From the NCBI RefSeq assembly GCF_003570885.1, contig NZ_QXJC01000001.1, positions 558,001-622,000 of the forward strand: a DNA stretch of 64,000 nucleotides, in the 5' to 3' direction. The DNA is from Simplicispira hankyongi. GTDB lineage: Bacteria > Pseudomonadota > Gammaproteobacteria > Burkholderiales > Burkholderiaceae_C. Positions within the stretch are counted from its first letter, which is position 1. Every line of letters starts with the position of its first letter. Below are positions 34,167 to 42,718 of this stretch, piece after piece. Both the position numbers and the translations under genes were made by a program. The notes beneath the pieces are model-generated. The model was given only the letters and a program-made list of their open reading frames with translations. It made no database searches and was not told the DNA's origin.

Positions 34167-35364
34167 TTTTGTCGATCCGGTCCGCCAGCCACTGCAACGC
34201 TTTGCGGCGCTCATCAGCGTATTCGGCATGGGTATAGGCCGCCACGACGGAACTGCGTTCCTGGTGCGCAAGCAGCCGTTCCACCACATCACGGGAGAAC
34301 CCATTTTCCCGCAACAAAGTGGCTGCTGTCCCCCGCATTCCATGCGGTGAAAACTCAGGCACCCCAAAATCCAAACGCTTGATGAAATGGTTGAGCGTGG
34401 CGTCCGAGATTGGCTTGCCTTGCCCTCCCAGGAATCGCATCGGGAACACATATTCGCCATGCCCTGACATCTTCTTCAACTCCTGCAGCAGGTTGACTGT
34501 CTGCTCCGACAAGTAGACCCGGTGCGGGCTACGCATCTTCATGCGCGCGGCGGGAATGTCCCATATGCGTGCCCCCAGGTCGAACTCGCCCCACTTTGCC
34601 AGCCGCAATTCGGACTTGCGCACCATGGTCAGCATGAGCAACTTGACCGCATAGACGGTCACGGCACTGGCCGTATGCTGCATGCCGACCTTCTTCCAAA
34701 AAGCGGCCAGTTCCTTCTCCGACAAGTGCCGATGGTGGGTTTTGGGCGGCACCTTGATGACGCCCCGAATCGCCACGGCCGGGTTGCTGTCTACCAGCAG
34801 CTTTCGGATCGCGTGGTTGAAGATCTGCTGAATCAGTGCCCGGCAGCGATCAGCTGTTGTCGGCACATGCTTGAGCGCCTCCACGATGGTCAGCACGTGG
34901 GCCGGCTTCACCTCTGCCAAAGCCTTTTCCCCGATCGTGGGATTGATGTGAGCATCCAGCAGACGGATCGTCTGGCTTCGGTAGCTCTCGGACCGATAGA
35001 ACAGGGTATCGGCGATCCACTGCTTGGCGAACGAGGCAAACGTGATGCGTGCACGGTCCTCCGCTTCCCGCTGAGCCGTTGTCTCCCGCGTGTACCGGAT
35101 CGGGTCTACCCCCTTGGCCACCAACGCGCGCAACTCTGCATGCTTGTCGCGCGCATCGGCAATGCCGATCTCGGGATATGAGCCGATCGTCAACTTGGGC
35201 CGGCTACCGCCGAGCCGGTAGCTGTAACGCCAAACCTTCGATCCCGTGGCCAGTACCTCGACATACAGGCCCCCACCATCCGTCAGGACGTAGGGTTTGG
35301 CCTTGGGTTTGGCCGCGTTGATGACCGTCGCACGAAGGGCGTAGTTGACACTGCGATCTGCCAT
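34156..35364 (-). CDS. int: P4-type tyrosine integrase
   Basis: A 402-residue site-specific recombinase. The ATG at 35364 follows GGAG at 6 bp; the frame remains open upstream to 35523 but that part encodes the arm-site repeats and island end. It has an N-terminal arm-binding DUF4102 domain (KPYVLTDGGGLYVEVLATGSKVWRYSYRLGG), a core-binding domain, and a catalytic part with FSPHGMRGTAATLLRENGF (HxxR), the later LLAHQERSSVVAAYTHAEY histidine and the nucleophile tyrosine. It faces leftward at the right end of the island, next to icd, and probably catalyses its integration. Confidence 0.92.
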   Translation of the reverse strand: MADRSVNYALRATVINAAKPKAKPYVLTDGGGLYVEVLATGSKVWRYSYRLGGSRPKLTIGSYPEIGIADARDKHAELRALVAKGVDPIRYTRETTAQREAEDRARITFASFAKQWIADTLFYRSESYRSQTIRLLDAHINPTIGEKALAEVKPAHVLTIVEALKHVPTTADRCRALIQQIFNHAIRKLLVDSNPAVAIRGVIKVPPKTHHRHLSEKELAAFWKKVGMQHTASAVTVYAVKLLMLTMVRKSELRLAKWGEFDLGARIWDIPAARMKMRSPHRVYLSEQTVNLLQELKKMSGHGEYVFPMRFLGGQGKPISDATLNHFIKRLDFGVPEFSPHGMRGTAATLLRENGFSRDVVERLLAHQERSSVVAAYTHAEYADERRKALQWLADRIDKITT

Positions 35365-35367
35365 GGG

Positions 35368-35440
35368 TGGCTCCATGAAACCGGCGATAGGTCGCTGGTA
35401 TGGCTCCATATTCTGCACCATGGAGCAATTCATGGAGCCA
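35368..35440. repeat. ATGGAGCCA-type repeats near the right island end
   Basis: Four copies or near-copies lie just upstream of the integrase: TGGCTCCAT at 35368-35376 and 35401-35409, and the opposite orientation at 35418-35428 (CCATGGAGCAA) and 35431-35440 (CATGGAGCCA). The same motif occurs twice near the left end at 8346-8368. They are likely integrase arm-type binding sites. The first copy also supplies the ribosome binding site of int, which may link occupancy to expression. Confidence 0.5.
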
Positions 35441-35548
35441 TGGCGCCGCAATGCAGGCCGACCTCGCGCAACGATGGGCAACAAAAAAGCCCCTCTTCCA
35501 GAGAGAACGTGGCCTTTTTGCAACCCGGAACACCCGGGGGAAACCAGT

Positions 35549-36808
35549 TTACATGTTATCGATCATGACCTGGCCAAAGCCCGAGCAGCTCACCTGCGTG
35601 GCGCCGTCCATCAAACGGGCGAAGTCGTAGGTGACTTTCTTGCTGGCAATCGACTTCTTCATCGAGCTGATGATGAGGTCGGCCGCTTCCACCCAGCCCA
35701 TGTGGCGCAGCATCATTTCGGCCGAGAGGATTTCGGAACCGGGGTTCACGTAGTCCTTGCCGGCGTACTTGGGCGCCGTGCCGTGCGTGGCTTCGAACAT
35801 GGCAATGGTGTCCGACAGGTTGGCGCCGGGGGCAATGCCGATGCCGCCGACTTGCGCGGCCAGGGCGTCAGACACATAGTCGCCGTTGAGGTTGAGCGTG
35901 GCGATCACGCTGTACTCGGCCGGGCGCAGCAGGATTTGCTGCAGGAAGGCGTCGGCGATGCTGTCCTTGACGGTGATTTCCTTGCCCGTCTTGGGGTTCT
36001 TGAACTTCATCCAGGGGCCGCCGTCGATCAGCTCGGCGCCGAATTCCTTGGCGGCCAGGCCGTAGGACCAGTCGCGGAAGCCCCCTTCGGTGAACTTCAT
36101 GATGTTGCCCTTGTGCACGATGGTGACGCTGGGCTTGTCGTTGTCGATGGCGTACTGGATGGCCTTGCGCACCAGGCGCTCGGTGCCTTCGCGCGAGACG
36201 GGCTTGATGCCGATGCCCGACGTGGCGGGGAAGCGGATCTTCGTGACACCGAAGTCGTCCTGCAAAATCTTGATGAGCCGCTTGGCCTTGTCGGATTCGG
36301 CTTCGAATTCGATGCCGGCGTAGATGTCTTCCGAGTTCTCGCGGAAGATGACCATGTTGGTCTTTTGTGGTTCTTTCACGGGCGAGGGCACGCCGTCAAA
36401 GTACTGGATGGGGCGCAGGCAGACGTACAGGTCAAGCTCCTGGCGCAGGGCCACGTTCAGCGAGCGGATGCCGCCGCCCACGGGCGTGGTGAGGGGCCCC
36501 TTGATGGACACCACATAGTCTTTGATGGCCGCCAGGGTTTCTTCGGGCAGCCACACGTCAGGGCCATAAATCTTGGTGGATTTCTCGCCAGCAAAGACTT
36601 CCATCCAGTGAATCTTCTTTTTGCCGCCGTAGGCCTTGGCCACGGCTGCGTCGACCACCTTGATCATGACCGGTGTGATATCGGCGCCAGTGCCGTCGCC
36701 TTCGATGAACGGAATAATCGGTTGGTCTGGCACATTCAATGACATGTCGGCATTGACGGTGATTTTCTGGCCTTCGGCGGGCACTTTGATGTGCTGGTAG
36801 GTGGTCAT
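35549..36808 (-). CDS. icd: NADP-dependent isocitrate dehydrogenase
   Basis: A 419-residue enzyme of the E. coli Icd type (416 residues), converting isocitrate to 2-oxoglutarate in the TCA cycle. Key segments are seen in order: [16 protein letters not shown], the substrate serine region [79 protein letters not shown], and [23 protein letters not shown] for NADP binding. The last residues come from the inserted island, so the C-terminus may differ slightly from island-free relatives. It is divergent from the small alanine-rich protein gene at 37002. Confidence 0.97.
   Translation of the reverse strand: MTTYQHIKVPAEGQKITVNADMSLNVPDQPIIPFIEGDGTGADITPVMIKVVDAAVAKAYGGKKKIHWMEVFAGEKSTKIYGPDVWLPEETLAAIKDYVVSIKGPLTTPVGGGIRSLNVALRQELDLYVCLRPIQYFDGVPSPVKEPQKTNMVIFRENSEDIYAGIEFEAESDKAKRLIKILQDDFGVTKIRFPATSGIGIKPVSREGTERLVRKAIQYAIDNDKPSVTIVHKGNIMKFTEGGFRDWSYGLAAKEFGAELIDGGPWMKFKNPKTGKEITVKDSIADAFLQQILLRPAEYSVIATLNLNGDYVSDALAAQVGGIGIAPGANLSDTIAMFEATHGTAPKYAGKDYVNPGSEILSAEMMLRHMGWVEAADLIISSMKKSIASKKVTYDFARLMDGATQVSCSGFGQVMIDNM
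35551..35568. other. Right attachment site (attR) in the last codons of icd
   Basis: This segment covers the last codons and two stop-codon bases of icd and matches the left copy at 16 of 18 bases. Insertion here keeps icd intact because the island supplies a new gene end (QVMIDNM-stop). Immediately beyond, CCCGG...CCGGG at 35524-35539 may replace the lost terminator. Confidence 0.68.
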
Positions 36809-37001
36809 GGTCGCAAGACTCCGTTGGGGGCTGAAGGGCTTTCAGCAGGTTAGGCAAAACTCTCTAAACCTTTTAATTCTACCGACAAAAGATTTTGCAA
36901 ATCCCTGTCAACGGCCCGGCCCGGGCGCCGTTGTGGACGGGCTTGGCAAGCTTTGCAAAGCACCAAAACAACCGGCGTTTCCCTTTTTCTGGAAAGTTCC
37001 T

Positions 37002-37268
37002 ATGAACAAACTTCTTGCCACCCTTGCAGCAACTCTTTTCGTGTTCTCTGCCCAAGCCCAGACCGCCGCCCCCGCAGCACCGGCACCTGCCGCAGCACCG
37101 GCACCTGCCGCAGCACCGGCACCTGCCGCAGCACCCATGGCTGCTGCAGCTCCTGAGGCAGCACCCGCGCCCCAAGCAATGAAGGCCACCAAGACGCACA
37201 AAGCGGCCAAATCCCACAAGAAGACCGCCAAGAAAAAGGCCCACAAGGCTGCGGCAAAGGCCGCTTGA
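37002..37268 (+). CDS. Secreted Ala/Pro/Lys-rich small protein
   Basis: An 88-residue protein with a clear signal peptide (MNKLLATLAATLFVFSAQA, cut near residue 19). A repeated PAPAA stretch follows, and then a lysine-rich histone-like tail (KATKTHKAAKSHKKTAKKKAHKAAAKAA). Such proteins are frequent in Comamonadaceae; no function is known. The extreme charge suggests binding to nucleic acid, cell wall or metals, but nothing proves it. A terminator follows about 60 bp downstream. Confidence 0.78.
   Translation: MNKLLATLAATLFVFSAQAQTAAPAAPAPAAAPAPAAAPAPAAAPMAAAAPEAAPAPQAMKATKTHKAAKSHKKTAKKKAHKAAAKAA
37074..37127 (+). repeat. Three perfect 18-bp tandem repeats
   Basis: GCAGCACCGGCACCTGCC is repeated three times without a mismatch and a partial fourth copy follows. 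Each unit codes six residues (AAPAPA), so gain or loss of a unit would keep the reading frame of the small secreted protein. Confidence 0.9.
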
Positions 37269-37326
37269 TTGGATTTCCAGGCGACCTCGGCGGTGCTGCT
37301 CGCCACCCCGCCTGATGTATGAGAAT

Positions 37327-37352
37327 GGCCCGCTTCGTGCGGGCCTTTTTTT
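37327..37352 (+). terminator. Rho-independent terminator
   Basis: GGCCCGC TTCGT GCGGGCC is followed by seven T. It ends the transcript of the small Ala/Pro/Lys-rich protein gene. Confidence 0.88.
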
Positions 37353-37392
37353 GCCTGTATCGCAACCGTTTCACCGTTTTCTCGGAGTGTTC

Positions 37393-37872
37393 ATGACTGG
37401 GCTTTCTCTGGCTCCCCGTTTTTCGCTGCCGCTTGTGCTGGCGGCGCTGCTGGCACCCTTGGCCAGCGTGCAGGCCCAGGAGGCGCCGCAGATGGATTTG
37501 CCGCGTACCGAACTCTCGGCCGGAATGTACCGCATCGATGCCCAGGTCGCGCAGACACCCAGCGAGCGCCAGATCGGGTTGATGCAGCGCCAGTCCATGC
37601 CGCCTCAGGAAGGCATGTTGTTCATCTTCGAGCGAGCCGGTGTTCAGTGTTTCTGGATGAAGAACACCTTGCTGCCGCTGACCGCTGCCTTTGTTGCCGA
37701 CGACGGCACCGTGGTGAACCTGGCCGATATGCAGCCGGAGACCACCGATTCGCATTGCAGTAGCAAACCCGTGCGTTACGTGCTGGAAATGAACCAGGGC
37801 TGGTTCAAGGCGCGCAATGTCAAAGCGGGGTTCAAGCTTTCGGGCGCAGTGTTTGCCGCAGCCAAACGCTGA
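37393..37872 (+). CDS. DUF192-family secreted protein
   Basis: A 159-residue protein; the ATG at 37393 gives a signal peptide (SLPLVLAALLAPLASVQA), while an earlier in-frame ATG at 37315 lies in the preceding terminator. The DUF192 core is plain: QVAQTPSERQIGLMQRQSMPPQEGMLFIFE, CFWMKNTLLPLTAAFVADDGTVVN and VRYVLEMNQGWF. It is an exported small beta-rich protein; the family has no established activity. Confidence 0.88.
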   Translation: MTGLSLAPRFSLPLVLAALLAPLASVQAQEAPQMDLPRTELSAGMYRIDAQVAQTPSERQIGLMQRQSMPPQEGMLFIFERAGVQCFWMKNTLLPLTAAFVADDGTVVNLADMQPETTDSHCSSKPVRYVLEMNQGWFKARNVKAGFKLSGAVFAAAKR

Positions 37873-37952
37873 CCAAATACCGAGGCAGCCTTCAAAAAGA
37901 AGAGCTACAGACGCTTATCCAGCCTGCGCAAAGTCCATTAATTAAGCAAAAA

Positions 37953-37974
37953 AAGCGGCCCCAAGGGGCCGCTT
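37953..37974. terminator. Bidirectional terminator between DUF192 gene and sodB
   Basis: AAGCGGCCCC AA GGGGCCGCTT forms a strong hairpin with A-runs to the left and T-rich sequence to the right. It serves both converging genes. Confidence 0.88.
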
Positions 37975-37993
37975 TTCATTGGAGCAACGCGGA

Positions 37994-38575
37994 TCAGGCG
38001 AAGTTCGACTCGGCGAACTTCCAGTTCACCAAGTGCTCGAGGTACGCCTCAAGGAATTTCGGCCGCGCATTGCGGTAGTCGATGTAGTAGGCGTGCTCCC
38101 AGACGTCCACGGTCAACAGCGCCTTGTCGGCCGTCGTCAAGGGCGTGCCAGCGGCGCCGGTGTTGACGATGTCCACGCTGCCGTCGGGCTTCTTCACGAG
38201 CCAGGTCCAGCCCGAGCCGAAGTTGCCGGCAGCCGACTTGACAAAGGCTTCCTTGAACGCGGCATACGAGCCAAACTTGGCGTCAATGGCCGCGGCGAGC
38301 GCGCCGGACGGTGCACCGCCGCCAGCCGGCTTCATGCAGTTCCAGAAAAATGTGTGGTTCCAGATCTGCGCGGCGTTGTTGTAGATGCCACCGGTGGCGC
38401 TCTTGACGATCTGCTCCAGCGGCATGCTGGCGTATTCGGTGCCTTCCTGCAGCTTGTTCAGGTTGTCCACATAGGCCTTGTGGTGCTTGCCGTGGTGGTA
38501 CTCCAGGGTTTCCTGGCTGTAATGGGGTGCCAGCGCGTCGATGGCGTAAGGCAGAGGGGGAAGCTGGTGTTGCAT
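37994..38575 (-). CDS. sodB: Iron superoxide dismutase
   Basis: A 193-residue Fe-SOD that turns superoxide into hydrogen peroxide and oxygen in the cytoplasm. Metal ligands are in HHGKHHKAYVDNLN (first His), NHTFFWNCM (second His) and VDVWEHAYYIDYRN (Asp and His). The AAQIWNHTFFW and FGSGWTWLV segments agree with the iron form rather than the manganese form. It is a single-gene unit with its own terminator. Confidence 0.96.
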   Translation of the reverse strand: MQHQLPPLPYAIDALAPHYSQETLEYHHGKHHKAYVDNLNKLQEGTEYASMPLEQIVKSATGGIYNNAAQIWNHTFFWNCMKPAGGGAPSGALAAAIDAKFGSYAAFKEAFVKSAAGNFGSGWTWLVKKPDGSVDIVNTGAAGTPLTTADKALLTVDVWEHAYYIDYRNARPKFLEAYLEHLVNWKFAESNFA

Positions 38576-38715
38576 GGGGAACTCCTTTGGAATGGCTTGT
38601 TGTGGGCGCGCAGGCCAGCCGCGCGGGCTTCAACAGGCATTCTAGGAAGAACGCGCCGAAGCTGCTCGCTGCGGGGCCATGGCCCCACCGCTGCAGGGCG
38701 AAACCCGGTCTTGTC

Positions 38716-40026
38716 CTACAACAGCCGCGGCGGCACCACCGTCAGGTCAAGCGAGCCATCGGCCAAGCGCGCGCGCAAGGCAGTGGCGGGCGGCGCCTGG
38801 CGCACGCTGCGCACCAGCTCTCCAGACGGGGTTTGCAGCAGGGCGTAGCCACGCTGCAGCACCAGAGCCGGGTCCAGCAGTTGCAGGCGCAGGGCCGCGG
38901 TGGCCAGGCGCTGCTGATGCGCCCCCAGCGCAGACCTTAATTTTTGAGGAAAATCGGCCTCTAGCGCTTTTACTATCTGAGTTTCATGCTGCAATTTCAA
39001 TAGCATTGCATGCTGCAGCCGCTGTGCAAGCCGCGCCAGGCCAAGCTGCTCGCGCTGCGCAATCTGCGAGGGCCGTCCCAGGCGGGCGGCGGCCTGGTCC
39101 AGGCGCAGGTGGCGCTGGTCAATCTGGCGCTCCAGCGCTTCGGTGAGGCGCTGCTGCAACAACGCAAGCGCAGCCAGCCAGGTGTCGCGCGGCGCCGACA
39201 CCAGTTCGGCTGCGGCCGTTGGCGTGGGCGCGCGCAGGTCAGCGCAGAAGTCGGCGATGCTGAAATCGGTCTCGTGGCCCACACCGCAGACCAGCGGCAC
39301 CGGGCTTTGCACCACGGTGCGTGCCAGCGCCTCGTCGTTGAAGGCCCAGAGATCTTCCAGTGAACCGCCGCCGCGCACCAGCAGAATGACGTCTATGGGC
39401 ACGGCGCCAGCTTCGGGCGGCGCGGCAGCTCGGGCGTAGAGCTGCTCCAGCGCGCGCACCAGCGACTGCGGTGCCTGCGCGCCCTGCACCTGGGCCGGTA
39501 CCAACAGCACCGGAATGTGCGGTACGCGCCGGCGCAGCGCGCTGACGACGTCGTGCAGGGCGGCAGCCCCGAGCGAGGTGACCAGGCCAATGCCGCGCGG
39601 CGCGAGGGGCAGCGGCCGCTTGCGAGCGGCATCGAACAAGCCCTCTTTTTCCAGTTTTTCCTTCAGACGAAGAAACTGCTCGAACAAAGCCCCCTGGCCG
39701 GCGCGCTGCAGATGTTCGACCACCAGTTGCAGATCGCCACGCTGCTCGTAGACGCCCAGACGGCCGCGCAACTCCACACAGTCGCCGTCCTTGGGGCTGA
39801 AATCGAGCAGACTGGCAGCGCGGCGGAACATGGCGCAGCGGATCTGACCGCCAGCGTCCTTGAGGGAAAAATAGCAGTGGCCGCTGGAAGCGCGGGAAAA
39901 CCCTGAAATCTCGCCGCGCACGGCCACCGGATTGAAGCGCGCCGCCAAGGCATCGCCCACCGCACGGCACAGGGCGCCTACGTCCCAAACGCGTTCGCCG
40001 CCAGGGACCAGCGCTTGCTCAAACAT
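38716..40026 (-). CDS. xseA: Exodeoxyribonuclease VII large subunit (chromosomal)
   Basis: A 436-residue complete XseA. The N-terminal OB fold begins VWDVGALCRAVGDALAARFNPVAVRGEISGF with SSGHCYFSLKD, and the catalytic part has PLAPRGIGLVTSLGAAALHDV, DVILLVRGGGSLEDLWAFNDE and GVGHETDFSIADFCADLRAPTP. It degrades single-stranded DNA together with XseB. Residues near 330-360 (HAMLLKLQHETQIVKALEADF) are encoded by a copy of the dispersed Comamonadaceae repeat inserted in frame. No xseB is adjacent. Confidence 0.96.
   Translation of the reverse strand: MFEQALVPGGERVWDVGALCRAVGDALAARFNPVAVRGEISGFSRASSGHCYFSLKDAGGQIRCAMFRRAASLLDFSPKDGDCVELRGRLGVYEQRGDLQLVVEHLQRAGQGALFEQFLRLKEKLEKEGLFDAARKRPLPLAPRGIGLVTSLGAAALHDVVSALRRRVPHIPVLLVPAQVQGAQAPQSLVRALEQLYARAAAPPEAGAVPIDVILLVRGGGSLEDLWAFNDEALARTVVQSPVPLVCGVGHETDFSIADFCADLRAPTPTAAAELVSAPRDTWLAALALLQQRLTEALERQIDQRHLRLDQAAARLGRPSQIAQREQLGLARLAQRLQHAMLLKLQHETQIVKALEADFPQKLRSALGAHQQRLATAALRLQLLDPALVLQRGYALLQTPSGELVRSVRQAPPATALRARLADGSLDLTVVPPRLL
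38943..39011. repeat. Dispersed Comamonadaceae repeat inside xseA
   Basis: The block GGCCTCTAGCGCTTTTACTA with an A/T-rich surround and AATTTCAATAGC matches the intergenic repeats near 56.4 and 62.6 kb. It stays in frame and codes part of the coiled-coil region of XseA. Confidence 0.6.
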
Positions 40027-40378
40027 GAGCGTGAAAACACGTGCTGGCGTGGCCTGCGCGCACTTGCTGCAGCGCAGTACTCCACAGCGCAGGCGCAGCG
40101 AGCACGCGCCCTACAATTTTTAGGGGAAATCGCCAGAAACCAAGCAAATACGTACAAGTCATTGATTTTATTGGATTTTTTACTGCACAAAAAATCATCA
40201 AAGTGTTCTAATCACGTATTGGCGCCACATTGCAGGCCATTGGCACTGGCTTACCCACAAAGTTATCCACAGCTTCTGTGGGCGAATGGCGAGGCGCTGC
40301 ACCGCACAAGCCAAAGCACGAATGGCGCAAAAAAGCTGGTCCATAATGCCCGCTTGCCCAATCCGCGCGGAGAGAGAA
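40027..40378. other. Gene-free region with a DnaA-box-like site
   Basis: This 352-bp space separates divergent xseA and the exbB-like operon. An AT-rich part (about 40139-40210) lies in the middle. A perfect DnaA-box consensus TTATCCACA stands at 40263-40271 inside an inverted repeat CCCACA...TGTGGG (40255-40282). A promoter for the exbB operon should lie near its right end, but no certain elements were seen. Confidence 0.45.
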
Positions 40379-41011
40379 TTGCTGTCCATCATACAAGCCG
40401 CAGGCTGGCCCATCTGGCCTTTGGTCGCCTGCTCGATCCTCGCGCTGGCGCTCGTGATCGAGCGCTTCATTGCGCTGCAAACAGCCCGCGTGGCGCCGCC
40501 CAAACTGCTTGATGAAGCCATTTCCGTCTCTTCCGTGAGCTTGCCCGGCCCCGACGTGGTGGCGCAACTGGCGCAAAACTCGGCCCAGGGCGAAGTGCTG
40601 GCGACGGGCTTGCGGGCGCTCAACAGCAACCCACGTTGCACAGAAACCGATTTGCGCGCCGCCATGGAAGGCGCTGGGCGGGTGGTGGCGCACCGGCTCG
40701 AAAAGTACCTCAGTGCGCTGGCCACCATTGCCTCGGCGGCGCCGCTGCTCGGCCTGCTGGGCACCGTCATCGGCATGATCGAGATTTTTGGCTCGCAAAG
40801 CCCGGGGTCTGTCAGTGGTGGCGGCAACCCGGCGCAGCTCGCACACGGGATTTCGGTGGCGCTCTACAACACCGCTTTTGGCCTGATCGTGGCCATTCCT
40901 TCGCTGATCTTCTGGCGCTACTTCCGCGCCCGGGTAGACGCCTATCTGCTGACGCTTGAGCTCTCGGCCGAGCAGTTCTTGCGCCACTTGCTGCGCATGC
41001 AGAAGAAGTGA
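40379..41011 (+). CDS. exbB: ExbB/TolQ-type proton channel subunit
   Basis: A protein of 210 residues from a TTG at 40379, preceded by GGAGAGA; an upstream in-frame ATG at 40286 adds a non-family extension. It has three membrane helices: residues ~9-30, ~113-140 and ~155-180, with the conserved TIASAAPLLGLLGTVIGMI and ISVALYNTAFGLIVAIPSLIFW. With ExbD it forms the proton-driven motor that powers TonB. A TolQ assignment is possible, but no tolA/tolB follows; lipid A genes do. Confidence 0.88.
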   Translation: MLSIIQAAGWPIWPLVACSILALALVIERFIALQTARVAPPKLLDEAISVSSVSLPGPDVVAQLAQNSAQGEVLATGLRALNSNPRCTETDLRAAMEGAGRVVAHRLEKYLSALATIASAAPLLGLLGTVIGMIEIFGSQSPGSVSGGGNPAQLAHGISVALYNTAFGLIVAIPSLIFWRYFRARVDAYLLTLELSAEQFLRHLLRMQKK

Positions 41012-41071
41012 CGCCATGGTGTGCAGCAAGCCAGTACCCTGGACGGCAGGCGTAAACCGGAGGTTCGCTCC

Positions 41072-41506
41072 ATGAACTTCCGCTCCCGCGACCGGGAAGA
41101 GCCCGAGATCAACCTGATCCCCTTTATCGACGTGCTGCTGGTGATTCTCATCTTCATGATGCTGACCACCACCTACAGCAAGTTCACCGAGCTGCAGCTC
41201 ACGCTGCCGGTGGCCGACGCCGAGCAGATGCGCGACCGCCCCAAGGAGATCATCGTCTCCGTGGCCGCCGACGGCCGCTATGCAGTCAACAAGAGCACTC
41301 TGGAAGGCCGCAGCGTGGACGACATGACCGCGGCCCTGCGCGCCGCCGCAACGGCCGGGCCGCAAAGCATCGTCATCATCAGCGCCGATGCCATGTCGCC
41401 GCACCAGTCCGTCATCACCGTGATGGAGGCCGCGCGCCGGGCAGGCCTCTCGCAGATCACCTTCGCCACGCAATCTGCCGCCAGCGCCGCTCCGGCGCAG
41501 CACTGA
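41072..41506 (+). CDS. exbD: ExbD/TolR-type protein
   Basis: A 144-residue protein with one N-terminal membrane helix ([23 protein letters not shown]) that holds the key aspartate of the proton path in PFIDV, and a periplasmic domain ending in [17 protein letters not shown]. It is the partner of the ExbB-like protein 60 bp upstream, and lpxK starts 1 bp after it. Confidence 0.92.
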   Translation: MNFRSRDREEPEINLIPFIDVLLVILIFMMLTTTYSKFTELQLTLPVADAEQMRDRPKEIIVSVAADGRYAVNKSTLEGRSVDDMTAALRAAATAGPQSIVIISADAMSPHQSVITVMEAARRAGLSQITFATQSAASAAPAQH

Positions 41507-41507
41507 C

Positions 41508-42506
41508 ATGCAGCGCGTCTGGGCCCGCCGCGGTGCTGCGAGCCGGGCGCTGTGGCCCCTGTCGCTGCTCTACCGCGCCCTCGTTGCCCTGCGCCGGTAC
41601 CTGTACCGCATTGGCTGGCTGCACAGTGCGCGGCTGCCCGTTCCCGTCATCGTCGTCGGTAACGTGGTGGCTGGCGGTGCGGGCAAGACGCCGGTGGTGA
41701 TGGCGCTGGTGCAGCACCTGCAATCGCGCGGCATGCATCCGGGGGTGATCTCGCGCGGCTATGGCCGCCGCAGCCGAGGCGTGCACCATGTGCAGGCTGA
41801 CAGCGCAGTCAGCGAAGTGGGCGACGAGCCCGCCCTGATCGCCCGCCGCTGTGCCGTGCCCGTCGTGGTGGCTGAGCAGCGCAGCGCTGCCGGACTCGCC
41901 CTGCTGGCACGCCACCCGCAGACCGATGTGATCGTCTGCGACGACGGCCTGCAGCACCTGGCGCTGGCGCGCGACCTGGAAATTTGCGTCTTTGGCGCGC
42001 AGGGCGTGGGCAACGGCTGGCCGATGCCGGCGGGGCCGCTGCGCGAGCACTGGCCACGCGCGGTGGATTTCGTGGTGTATGCGGGAAGCCCGCCGCCCTC
42101 CTCTGGCGCCCTCTCCTTTCCCATTGAGCGCCAGTTGGGCGACGCGGCCATCACGGCCAATGGCCAGCGCGTGCCTTTGTCGAGTCTTGCAGGCGAGGCG
42201 CTGCTCGCCGTCGCCGGGACGGCCCGCCCGGAAGACTTTTTTGCCATGTTGCGCGCGCACGGTGTGCCGCTGCAGCAGACACTGGCACTGCCAGATCACT
42301 TTGATTTCAATAGCTGGAAACCTAATACAGACAAGCGCCAGAGGCTTATTTGCACCGAAAAAGATGCCGTGAAACTCTGGCCCCGCTTTCCCGACGCGCT
42401 GGCCGTGCCGCTGGAAGTGCGCCTGGACCCCGGATTTTTTGCCGCACTGGACAAGCGCCTGGCCCAACTGGGCTCGCTATCATCGTCCCTCCGGTCGCCC
42501 TCTTGA
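41508..42506 (+). CDS. lpxK: Tetraacyldisaccharide 4'-kinase
   Basis: A 332-residue inner-membrane kinase that phosphorylates the lipid A disaccharide. The Walker A-like [17 protein letters not shown] and [17 protein letters not shown], followed by [19 protein letters not shown], are characteristic. The N-terminus has a membrane-associated part ([20 protein letters not shown]). A short stretch ([13 protein letters not shown]) before [12 protein letters not shown] is encoded by the family-wide dispersed repeat and is not typical of the enzyme. Confidence 0.95.
   Translation: MQRVWARRGAASRALWPLSLLYRALVALRRYLYRIGWLHSARLPVPVIVVGNVVAGGAGKTPVVMALVQHLQSRGMHPGVISRGYGRRSRGVHHVQADSAVSEVGDEPALIARRCAVPVVVAEQRSAAGLALLARHPQTDVIVCDDGLQHLALARDLEICVFGAQGVGNGWPMPAGPLREHWPRAVDFVVYAGSPPPSSGALSFPIERQLGDAAITANGQRVPLSSLAGEALLAVAGTARPEDFFAMLRAHGVPLQQTLALPDHFDFNSWKPNTDKRQRLICTEKDAVKLWPRFPDALAVPLEVRLDPGFFAALDKRLAQLGSLSSSLRSPS
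42300..42352. repeat. Dispersed Comamonadaceae repeat inside lpxK
   Basis: TGATTTCAATAGCTGG and CAAGCGCCAGAGGCTTATTT match the ends of the intergenic repeats in reverse orientation. The insertion keeps the reading frame and lies in a loop before the LICTEKD strand. Confidence 0.58.
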
Positions 42507-42535
42507 CCACCACTTCGCTTTTGCCGCACGCCGCC

Positions 42536-42718
42536 ATGGAACCCCGTCTGCTCGAACTGCTCGTCTGCCCCGTCACCAAGGGCCCGCTTACCTACGACCG
42601 TGAGCGACAGGAACTCGTCTCGCGCAGTGCCCGTCTGGCTTACCCGGTGCGCGACGGCATTCCCATCCTGCTGGAGGCCGAAGCGCGCACGCTCAGCGAC
42701 GAGGAACTTGAGGCGTGA
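42536..42718 (+). CDS. Trm112-family small protein
   Basis: A 60-residue protein: [47 protein letters not shown] is the bacterial Trm112/YcaR pattern. Only one of the usual zinc cysteines remains (CPVTKG). Almost always found next to kdsB and lpxK, as here; function unknown, perhaps an assembly or activator factor. The stop overlaps kdsB by 4 bp. Confidence 0.92.
   Translation: MEPRLLELLVCPVTKGPLTYDRERQELVSRSARLAYPVRDGIPILLEAEARTLSDEELEA

Larger units (their letters stand above)
8278..35568. mobile_element. Integrated genomic island / decayed ICE in the 3' end of icd (~27.3 kb)
   Basis: The two ends carry a near-repeat of the last codons of icd. The right-hand copy is the end of the intact icd gene, and the left-hand copy is a stray GLMIDHM-stop next to a strong terminator. 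A P4-type integrase reads leftward next to the right end, preceded by an AlpA-like small regulator. The cargo comprises AbiE, Wadjet, a six-gene TIR/SLOG cluster, xseB with a truncated xseA, an IS3-family element, and trbE'-J-L-F-G-I with DUF2274. The conjugation module is incomplete: no trbB, C or D, relaxase or coupling protein in the island. The island is therefore unlikely to transfer itself, although it may still excise. Confidence 0.75.

Noticed and set aside
35365-35523. N-terminal extension of the integrase up to 35523
   Set aside because: This part codes the arm-site repeats and island-end sequence, and the family-typical start with a good ribosome binding site is at 35364.
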